Source: JAQVPN01 sp036170435 (GTDB lineage Bacteria > Patescibacteriota > Gracilibacteria > BD1-5 > UBA6164). From it: a DNA stretch of 6,267 nucleotides. The notes beneath the pieces were generated by a model. That model ran no database searches. It was not told the DNA's origin and saw only the letters and a program-made list of their open reading frames with translations. The stretch spans positions 1 to 6,267 of the forward strand of contig JAVHPF010000104.1 of NCBI GenBank assembly GCA_036170435.1. Direction: 5' to 3'. The position numbers were made by a program, and so were the translations under genes. Positions 1-6,248 of this stretch are shown here, in pieces. Position 1 is the first letter of the stretch. The number at the start of each line of letters is the position of its first letter.

Positions 1-34
1 CTAAAAACCCCAGGGTTCTAAAAACCCCGGGGTT
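1..34 (+). repeat. Two tandem 17-bp units forming a GC-rich hairpin
   Basis: Bases 1-17 and 18-34 are two copies of a 17-bp unit differing at one position. Each copy ends in a 12-base palindrome-like block: AACCCCAGGGTT (6-17, imperfect) and AACCCCGGGGTT (23-34, perfect). Because the unit is self-complementary, copy 1 can pair with copy 2 to form a 12-position stem with one mismatch and a 5-nt loop (18-22). It lies within the open frame of the pyruvyl transferase-like gene and is much more GC-rich than its surroundings. The 17-nt period is not a multiple of three, so the two copies encode different residues. Its left edge is cut by the window. Confidence 0.6.
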
Positions 35-431
35 AAAGCTGGAGGCTAGTAATTTCGAAATAGAAAAATTTAGAGAAATAGATTTTGTAGGGAAGAAAGT
101 ATGACTTGCTTTTAGAAGTGGAAAATTAGAAAATGAAAATAAACAAATTTCAGAACTTATTGATTTAATTATTTCAAGCGGATGAGAAGTAATTTTACTT
201 CCACATAGTTTTCATGAAACAGATTTACTTGCAAATGACTATGAATTTTTGAAACAATTTTTGAAAGATAAGGTTAGTATAACAAATTCTATGTTTGATA
301 CTTACGAAATATACAAAAAAAATCTCATAGATATTTGTGTATCCATGAGACTTCATTCTATGATTCTAAGTCAAGTTTATGATATAGATTTCATAAGTAT
401 AAGTTATAGTCAGAAGACTTCAGAATTTTAA
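3..431 (+). CDS. Polysaccharide pyruvyl transferase-like protein, C-terminal part (5' end outside window)
   Basis: With TGA as Gly the frame is open from base 3 to TAA at 429-431, giving 142 residues of a protein whose start lies outside the window. Two glycines are UGA codons (102 and 183). Visible landmarks are a strand-like start to a Rossmann-type domain (KKVGLAFRSG), then EVILLPHSFHETD, NDYEFLK and near the end MRLHSMILS followed by DFISISY. This pattern of LLPHS, then a RLH motif, then a hydrophobic GISY-like strand fits the C-terminal GT-B-like domain of the polysaccharide pyruvyl transferase family (CsaB/WcaK type), which adds ketal pyruvate to cell-surface polysaccharides using phosphoenolpyruvate. 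Family assignment is by recall of motifs; substrate is unknown. The protein stops only a few residues after ISYSQK, where relatives usually continue for tens of residues, so it may be C-terminally shortened. A convergent terminator follows two bases after the stop. Confidence 0.7.
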
Positions 432-432
432 A

Positions 433-470
433 TAAATAAAAAAGAAAGCAATTGCTTTCTTTTTTATTTA
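433..470. terminator. Bidirectional terminator between convergent genes
   Basis: A perfect 38-bp palindrome centred between 451 and 452, with core AAGAAAGCAATTGCTTTCTT and outer A/T tracts. It gives a hairpin followed by a T-run on either strand, so it can end transcription of the plus-strand gene (stop at 431) and of the minus-strand pilin gene (stop at 474). It starts two bases after one stop codon and ends three bases before the other, filling the whole convergent gap. Confidence 0.85.
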
Positions 471-473
471 AAA

Positions 474-1100
474 CTATCTTATAATCATAACATTTGTTCA
501 AGCTCAAGCTGTATCACATGCTATTCATGCAGCAACAGATGTTCAACCAGGTGCAACACAAGAATTTGCTGTCACATTTGCTGGTGTTCATACCCAACTT
601 GTAAGAGCTTGTTTTCAAGCTATATTTGTATTTATACTAGTTAAATCTATTCAAAATTCTAATCTATTAGCATCACTACCGCCATCTCCTCATGCTTTTG
701 ATGTAGTTGTTCAAGCGTTTTCAAAAGCTGTAGAAACTTCATATTCTTGGTTAAGTACTCAGTTTCAGTCATTTTTTACATTATATGCATAATCAAATGA
801 ACTTGTTCAATTTGCTTGTCCTGTTTTTGGGTCTTTTGGCATTTTTGGAGTATAAATTGCTACTCAAGAAAATGCAGCTCATTTATCAGGATATCCATTA
901 GCATCTTGATAGTATTGTTCTATTCAAGATTTCAGTGCATCTACATCATTAATTCTTGTTGTATCTCTAGCTTTTTGTATTTGAGATGTATAAACAGAAA
1001 CTGCGCCAGTTGCAAGAATACCAATAATAGTAATAACTACAAGTAGTTCTATAAGAGTAAAGGCTTTTTTAGAAGCTGTTTTTGTTTTTTCTAAAACCAT
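474..1100 (-). CDS. Type IV pilin-like protein (prepilin)
   Basis: ATG at 1100-1098 to TAG at 476-474 gives 208 residues, with about 15 in-frame TGA read as Gly. The start is a short basic leader (residues 1-13, ending SKKA), then FTLIELLVVITIIGILA, the class III signal and N-terminal helix of type IV pilins. Prepilin peptidase should cut between Ala13 and Phe14, leaving Glu18 as the conserved +5 glutamate. The helix is followed by the usual pseudopilin head: QKARDTTRINDVDALKSGIE, then YYQDANGYP and a PKDPKTG loop. Two C-terminal cysteines (in NSCVAP and IACDTA) could form a disulfide loop. A subunit of a surface pilus or a type II secretion-like pseudopilus is expected; major versus minor pilin cannot be told. 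The gene has its own perfect consensus promoter and a terminator just after its stop, so it looks monocistronic and well expressed. Confidence 0.9.
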
Positions 1101-1133
1101 ATTTATAAAAAATTAAATATATAAAGTGGGTTG

Positions 1134-1162
1134 ATTATATTTAATTATTATTAGTTTGTCAA
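1134..1162 (-). promoter_or_regulatory. Consensus sigma70-type promoter of the minus-strand pilin gene
   Basis: On the minus strand, TTGACA (1162-1157) is followed by exactly 17 nt and then TATAAT (1139-1134), a full match to the housekeeping sigma-factor consensus. The predicted transcript starts near 1127, giving a leader of about 25 nt before the ATG at 1100. No purine-rich Shine-Dalgarno sequence is present in that leader. Confidence 0.85.
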
Positions 1163-1167
1163 AAAAT

Positions 1168-1198
1168 TTGCAAAAAGACTTTATAGCGTTACTATAGC
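1168..1198 (+). promoter_or_regulatory. Weak promoter candidate for the 147-aa membrane protein gene
   Basis: TTGCAA (1168-1173) lies upstream of ACTATAGC (1191-1198), at a spacing that would place the transcript start about 25 nt before the ATG at 1229, as for the other genes here. A short inverted repeat, TATAG (1182-1186) and CTATA (1192-1196), overlaps it and could be an operator or chance. The -10 match is poor. The rest of the 128-nt divergent gap is featureless A/T. Confidence 0.3.
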
Positions 1199-1228
1199 TA
1201 AAATTATTATATTAAATTTATATTACAA

Positions 1229-1672
1229 ATGCTTTATATATTTTTCACTGAATTTTTGCTTTATATTGCCTATAATTTGTTTTTGTGGATTTTTATTTTC
1301 TTCATTTTAGCTATAATTTGAGTTTATTATTTTAAAGCAAAATTCAAAAAAAAATTAGATGAAGATAAACAAAAAATGTTTTTGGATAGAATCAAAAAGT
1401 ATTCTCATCCATCTTTTTCTGCAAGAGAAAAAATTTTAGAATATGATAAATTTTATCATACAATACTTAAAGAAGTTTGATATACTTGAACATTTGCAGA
1501 TATTTTAAAAAAACATCCATCAGAAATAGATAATATTAATAATATATGGGAGCTTCACAAACTTAGAAATAAACTTGCTCATGATATAGCGGATATTAAT
1601 GAAAGCCTTTTAAATAAGAAAGCAATAGAATTTGAAAAAGAACTTTTAAACTTATTAAATAAGTTTACATAA
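1229..1672 (+). CDS. Small membrane-anchored protein with an RN-x-x-A-H motif
   Basis: ATG at 1229 to TAA at 1670-1672 gives 147 residues with three TGA (Gly) codons. Residues 1-34 form one long hydrophobic segment rich in F, L, I and Y, followed by a basic stop-transfer stretch (YYFKAKFKKK), so the protein is a single-pass membrane protein with most of its chain probably in the cytoplasm. The soluble part is helical: REKILEYDKFYHTILKEVGY, then TFADILKKHPSEIDNINNIW, then LHKLRNKLAHDI. The last motif (R-N-x-x-A-H) with this layout resembles a family of short uncharacterised proteins that I recall from CPR genomes, and matches the R-x4-H pattern of HEPN domains. HEPN RNase activity is only a hypothesis, because the Rx4H match alone is weak evidence. 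No Shine-Dalgarno sequence precedes the ATG. The MITE-like element starts 4 bp after the stop. Confidence 0.75.
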
Positions 1673-1675
1673 TTT

Positions 1676-1825
1676 AGTAAGAACCCTCCGGCTTTCAGCC
1701 ACCTCCCTTGGGAAGGGAGGAAACAGAACATTTATTATTCTTTTTCTGTTCTATTTCTTCCCTTTTATCCGAAGGTGTATCCTTTAGGGCCAAGGGAAGT
1801 CCCCAAAGGGGGATGGGTTTTTACT
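1676..1825. repeat. MITE-like 150-bp intergenic element with multiple hairpins
   Basis: The ends are imperfect inverted repeats: AGTAAGAACCCTCC (1676-1689) against the complement of GGATGGGTTTTTACT (1811-1825), differing by one substitution and one indel. Inside are several stems: CCTCCCTT/AAGGGAGG (1702-1709/1713-1720), AACAGAA/TTCTGTT (1722-1728/1744-1750), CTTCCCTT/AAGGGAAG (1757-1764/1792-1799) enclosing AAGG/CCTT (1772-1775/1781-1784), and CCCC/GGGG (1801-1804/1808-1811). It has no coding potential and is far more GC-rich than the flanks. The layout suits a non-autonomous mobile element or a REP-type repeat. Since no separate T-tract terminator follows the 147-aa gene, its 3' stem ending in TTTTT may also end that transcript. 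Confidence 0.65.
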
Positions 1826-1843
1826 GAAAAATCATCAAAAAAT

Positions 1844-1872
1844 TTGCTAAAAATAAAAAAAACTGATAAAAT
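1844..1872 (+). promoter_or_regulatory. Promoter of the VirD4-like ATPase gene
   Basis: TTGCTA (1844-1849), 17 nt, then TAAAAT (1867-1872), with TG at 1864-1865 forming an extended -10. The predicted start is near 1879, leaving about 29 nt before the ATG at 1908. The leader is A-rich and has no Shine-Dalgarno match at a usable distance. Confidence 0.6.
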
Positions 1873-1907
1873 AAAAGAGAAGATACTAAAAAACAAAAAT
1901 ATAATTT

Positions 1908-4364
1908 ATGCAAAAGAGAGTAGTTTTAGAAATACTTGTAGATAAAAATAATGAGAAATGAGCAATTGCATTTGAGCAAGTGCTTCTTGTTGTGCATAAA
2001 TTACTAGAATCAAAGAAAAAAACATTATTTAAAACAACAAGTCCTGAAAGACCGAACTTTTCTTTTGAAATAGCAAAAGTTGGGAATAAAATTAGATTTT
2101 TCTTAGTTGTTCCAAATTCATATAAAAATTTTATAAAAAATCAGATTTATGCTCATTATTCAAATGTTGAGATAAATGAATTAGAAAAAGATTATATGCA
2201 AAGTTTGCCTGATAATCTAATAACAGTAGGACAAATTTCAGAAAAAAAACATTATTTATATCCATTAAAAATTTATAGTGATTTTGAATCATCAGGAGAA
2301 AAATGAGTTATGGACCCATTTTCTTCTATTACTTCAGGATTAAATAAAATTTCAATTAGTTGAGTAAATATTTTTCAAGTAAATTTTTCTCCTATTTGGG
2401 ATGATGATTGGAAAAAGCAAGCTAAGAATATAATTCCAATTATTTCAGGAGGTTTACCTAATTTTGCTAAGAAATTTTTACTTAGCCCAAATTATAAATA
2501 TTATAAACCATTTTTATGGCCATTTTCTTTCATTTGAACTATTTTTGCTTCATTTTTTAAGAAAAAAGAAGAAGAAGCTAAAGAATGAGATGATTCTAAA
2601 AAAGATGATAAAACAAATGAAAATCCAGAATTACCAAGATATTTTGCAGAGAAATTATGAAGTCCAGGTTACAGTGCAAGTATAAATATAATCTGTGCTT
2701 CAGAAGATACTTTACAAGCAAAATTTGATATAAAAGAAATTGCTTCAACATTAGCAGTTTATGATGCAAAAAATACTTTTAAAGTTACAAATGTAAGTCG
2801 TGATTTAGAATTCATAAAAGAAGTTAAACAAAGAGTAGCTAAAAATGACTTTATTTTAAATACTCAGGAATTAGCAGCTTTGGTACATTTACCTACAAGT
2901 TATGTAAAAACTCCAAGTATAAATTGGGTTTCATCTAGACTTTTTGAACCACCTTCAAATATACCACTTTTAAAAACATGAAATGATTTAACTCCAATTT
3001 GAAAAACAAATTTTAGAGGATCTAATCTAGATTTCTGAATTTGACCAAATGATAGAAGAAGACATATGTATATTCTAGGTAAGACCTGAATGGGTAAATC
3101 TACACTTCTAGAAAATATGATAGTTGATGATATTAATAAGGGAAGATGAGTTGCAGTTATTGATCCACATGGAGATTTGGCTGAAAATATTTTATGACTT
3201 ATTCCAAAAGAAAGAACAAATTCGGTAATTATTTTTGATCCATCTGATGTAAATTTTCCAATTGCATTTAATATGCTTGAAGATGTAAAAGAAGAACACA
3301 GATCTCTTGTTGCTTCAGGAATCGTAAGTATATTTAAAAAAATGTTTGATTCTTGGGGGCCAAGGCTTGAACATATTTTGAGAAATACGATTTTGGCACT
3401 ACTTGAATATCCAAATTCCACTTTGATGTCTATTCCTTTGATGTTAACTTCAGAGGTTTATAGAAAAAAAGTAGTAGAAAAAATAAAAGATCCAATTGTT
3501 AAGAAATTTTGGACAGGAGAATTTGATAAAATGGCTCCAAATCAAAAAGTTGAAGCAGCAGGACCAATATTGAACAAAGTAGGACAATTTCTATCTAGTA
3601 CAATTCTAAGAAACATTTTAGGACAAACTAAAAATACATTTTCTCTTAGATGGGCTATGGATAACCAAAAAATAGTTATTATAAACCTATCAAAATGAAA
3701 AATCTGAGAAGATGCTTCAAGTTTACTTGGTTCGATGATGGTAACAAAATTCCAAATGGAAGCCATGAGTAGAGCTGATATTCCAGAAAAAGATAGAGTA
3801 GATTTCTATTTATATGTAGATGAATTTCAAAATTTTGCGACAGATTCTTTTGCTACGATACTTTCTGAAGCCAGAAAATATAAACTAAATTTAGTTATGG
3901 CAAATCAATATATTGACCAAATGACAGAAAATGTTAGATGAGCAGTTTTTGGTAATGTGTGATCTATAGTTTCATTCCAGGTTGGTTATCATGATGCATC
4001 AATTCTTAAAGAAGTTTTATGAGCTGATGTAGTTTCAACTGATGACCTGACAAATTTGAGAAAATATTCAGTTTATACAAAACTTTTAATTGATGGTATG
4101 CCATCAAAAGTATTTTCGGCTGATACTTATAGTCCATATAAAACAGATCCAGAAGTATTTAAAACTAGATATGATAAAATACTTAAAGTTAGTCGTGAAA
4201 AATATGCAAAACCTAGAGAATTTGTTGTTTCTAAAATAAATCAAATGATGGAAGAAATAGATAAACGAGAAGAAATAGAAGCAAAAAGATTAAAAGATTT
4301 TAAAGATAAAAAAGAAAAAGAAAAGCAAAATAAAATGGATGCATTTGCAAATAATAAAAAATAA
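1908..4364 (+). CDS. VirD4/TraG/TraD-like P-loop ATPase (type IV secretion coupling protein family)
   Basis: ATG at 1908 to TAA at 4362-4364 gives 818 residues, with about 18 TGA (Gly) codons. Residues 1-130 form a soluble N-terminal domain (LEILVDKNNEKGAIAFEQ, FSFEIAKVGNKIRFFLVVP, IYAHYSNVEINELE) like the region I recall as DUF8128 in CPR homologs. A short hydrophobic segment at about 202-217, then a charged linker, suggests a membrane anchor. The motor follows: Walker A GKTGMGKS at 391-398 (Gly394 is UGA), VIDPHGDLAENI around 417-428, a WGPRLEHILRNTILALLE helix, Walker B YLYVDEFQNF with Asp638-Glu639, and VMANQYIDQM just after. The tail from about 780 is a Lys/Glu-rich helix. Such ATPases pump DNA or protein substrates through type IV secretion or conjugation machines. 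No relaxase or other channel gene is visible, so the substrate is unknown. The gene stands alone between its own promoter and terminator. Confidence 0.85.
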
Positions 4365-4381
4365 ATTAAAGATCTTTACAC

Positions 4382-4416
4382 AAAAAGACAAAATTGAAAT
4401 AAATTTTGTCTTTTTT
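4382..4416 (+). terminator. Intrinsic terminator after the ATPase gene
   Basis: A 14-bp stem (4382-4395 with 4402-4415) around the 6-nt loop GAAATA, with core AGACAAAATT/AATTTTGTCT, runs into a T-run to 4416. It starts 17 nt after the stop codon. The 38 bases at 4383-4420 are identical to 6215-6252 behind the next gene. The A-run on the left arm means it could also work on the other strand. Confidence 0.85.
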
Positions 4417-4464
4417 GTTTCTGAAATATACTTAAATTAAGTCAATTGATATAAAAAAACTATT

Positions 4465-4492
4465 TTGACAAAATTTAGCCAAATATTAAAAT
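4465..4492 (+). promoter_or_regulatory. Promoter of the pilin-adhesin gene
   Basis: A perfect -35 TTGACA (4465-4470), 16 nt, then TAAAAT (4487-4492). The predicted start is near 4499, about 22 nt before the ATG at 4521. As in the other genes, the leader is A/T only, with no Shine-Dalgarno sequence. Confidence 0.7.
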
Positions 4493-4520
4493 AAAATAAA
4501 TTATTTTTAAATATTTAAAT

Positions 4521-6194
4521 ATGAGAAATACAATAAATAAACCTCAATTAAGTCCGGACTTTTTTAAGTCCGGACTTGGGAATCTAGTTAAAGCCTTCAC
4601 CTTAGTAGAATTAATAGTAGTAATAACAATATTGGCGATACTAGCGACAGTTGCATTTGTATCATACGAATGACAAGTAGAATGATCTAGAAATACAGCA
4701 AGACAATCTGATATATCAGCCCTATGATCTGCCCTAAAAAATCATAAATTAAAGAATTGATCATATCCAAATCCATGAGATTATTTCAATATAATGAATA
4801 ATTGAACAGGGAATATAGTAGCAAAACAATGATTTATGAATAGCAAAGTATATTCAACAGAAATAACAACAACACCACTTGATCCAAATTATAAAATACC
4901 ATATTTGTATTCAGTTACAAAAAATAACTGATATTATGAACTAGCAACAATAATAGAGCCATTAAGTGATGCAGAAACAATAAAAACATATTTAGTATGA
5001 GACTATCAAACAGTAACCAAAGATGTACTTCCAACAATACTACTAGCAACTTCAACATGAGCAAATAATAATATAGAAATAGCAAGCTGAACAACAGCGT
5101 GAAATATAAATAGACTTACTTTTCTAGCGAATAATAGTAGTCTAAATGTTCCATACAATGATGCAAATACTACTCCAACAAGTACAGCCACAACATTTGA
5201 TTCAATATTTTCAGAATCCTGAGTAACTTATTCACAATTTCCATGATATTCTAGCTGTCAGGAAATATATGAAGCCTGAAGAAGTATATGAAGCTGATCT
5301 TATCAAGTTCTTGATATTAACTGAGCAGTTACAAATACTGGATGTAGTATGAATTTTAATTTTTGTTCTACACAGCCAAGTTATACAAATGCTAGTTTTA
5401 CAACTTGAACACCTACTTCAATAAATCAAACTCGGCAAAATACAAATGCTCGAAATCCTTGTTATTATGCTTGTACTTGATGATATACAGGAAATGATTG
5501 TAGTGTAGCTCCAAATTTTGCTGCATCATGTATAACAGCTTGACAAACTTTAACTTCAACAAGTGTTTATTCTGGATGCAATACTCGAGATATAATAGTT
5601 TGTTCTTGAACTTCTACTTGATATATATTATCTGCATGTAATGTGTGAGCAAGTGTTGCATGAACTTGAGTTGTTTCTTATTGAAATTACTTTCAATGGT
5701 GAAATAATTGATGAACTCCAAGTGGGACTATAGCTCCATCTACTACATTTGTGAATACCACATGATATTGACCAGGAAATTATTATAATAATATAACTTT
5801 TATATGATGAGGTGCTATAACTTCTCCATTTGATTGGTCTAGTATACAAAATGATAATTTATGGTGAAGTTGATGAAGTGTATTACAAAGACAAGGTCCT
5901 TGTAATACCTGATATCATATACCGACTCAAACAGAATGGGCTTGAATAGTTACGGTAGGTTGATGGGGAACTACTCTATGAACATCTATGTGAAATAAAC
6001 TACTATTACCTTTTGCCGGTACTCGTAGTCGGACTACTGGTACTATGAGTAGCCAAACTACAGATGCTTATTATTGGGCTACTACACCTAGTGGTACTAG
6101 TGCTAATGACCTTAAATTTCTCCCTACTGTTATTAATGTTGCTGATAGCAAATTCCGTTTGTATAGTTATACTATTCGTTGTTTTAAAAACTAA
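4521..6194 (+). CDS. Prepilin-type protein with C-terminal Fib_succ_major-type domain (putative surface adhesin)
   Basis: ATG at 4521 to TAA at 6192-6194 gives 557 residues, with about 43 in-frame TGA codons, roughly three quarters of all its glycines. Residues 1-25 are an extended leader ending LVKA, then FTLVELIVVITILAILA. Cleavage is expected at Ala25/Phe26, with Glu30 as the +5 glutamate. Next come a pilin-like head (RNTARQSDISALGSALKNHK, GSYPNPGDY) and a long Thr/Asn/Ser-rich stretch. Residues 314-327 (CYYACTGGYTGNDC) resemble an EGF-like turn. From about 365 a Fib_succ_major-type domain follows: SACNVG, SYGNYFQWGNN, GPCNTGYHIPTQTEW (Cys461), LPFAGTR, AYYWATTPSG and the ending YTIRCFKN. 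That domain is known from secreted and surface proteins of Bacteroidetes and Fibrobacteres. I infer a pilus-displayed or cell-surface adhesin; its ligand is unknown. It is far longer than an ordinary pilin (about 130-200 aa) and has its own promoter and terminator. Confidence 0.87.
4550..4577 (+). repeat. Paired CCGG palindromes forming a 12-bp hairpin in the leader-peptide coding region
   Basis: The perfect 12-base palindrome AAGTCCGGACTT occurs at 4550-4561 and again at 4566-4577, separated by TTTT. Besides being palindromes, the copies pair with each other as an uninterrupted 12-bp stem with a 4-nt loop. It starts 29 nt after the first base of the start codon, inside the sequence encoding residues 10-19 of the leader removed by prepilin peptidase. 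It is followed by GGG rather than a T-run, so it is not an intrinsic terminator. It could affect translation or mRNA stability, or be a protein-binding site; this is inference. Confidence 0.8.
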
Positions 6195-6214
6195 TATTTA
6201 GTTATATTTTATTT

Positions 6215-6248
6215 AAAAGACAAAATTGAAATAAATTTTGTCTTTTTT
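6215..6248 (+). terminator. Intrinsic terminator after the pilin-adhesin gene
   Basis: A 13-bp stem (6215-6227 with 6234-6246) around loop GAAATA, followed by T-rich sequence to 6256 broken by one G, starting 21 nt after the stop. The 38 bases from 6215 are identical to those at 4383-4420 downstream of the ATPase gene. The remaining bases to the window end show nothing recognisable. Confidence 0.85.

Noticed and set aside
1..34. Start of a CRISPR array (direct repeat with period 17)
   Set aside because: Only two contiguous units exist, with no spacer between them and no cas genes in the window.
816..1046. Plus-strand frame opposite the minus-strand pilin gene
   Set aside because: It overlaps the strongly supported prepilin on the other strand, and its Cys/Ser-rich translation is an antisense artefact.
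1676..1825. Insertion sequence with transposase
   Set aside because: No open frame of useful length inside the 150 bp; at most it is a non-autonomous element.
2900..3766. Open frames on the minus strand opposite the ATPase gene
   Set aside because: They are antisense shadows of a well-supported coding region, with low-complexity translations and no recognisable motifs.
1908..4364. Series of short plus-strand ORFs separated by TGA that could be read as a degraded pseudogene
   Set aside because: All lie in one frame, join into a complete ATPase with intact Walker A and Walker B motifs when TGA is Gly, and TAA or TAG never interrupts. Decay would also give frameshifts.
4550..4577. Hairpin as an intrinsic terminator or attenuator within the pilin-adhesin gene
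   Set aside because: The stem is followed by GGGAATCTA rather than a T-run, and the coding frame runs straight through it.
5006..5849. Open frames on the minus strand opposite the pilin-adhesin gene
   Set aside because: Repetitive Ser/Tyr/Ile-rich or Val/Ala-rich translations mirror the Thr/Asn/Gly codons of the real gene; no start context or domains.
474..6194. TGA as selenocysteine or as tryptophan (code 4)
   Set aside because: There are far too many TGA codons, no SECIS-like element was noted, and the motif positions demand Gly (P-loop, WG and GY motifs) while TGG serves Trp.
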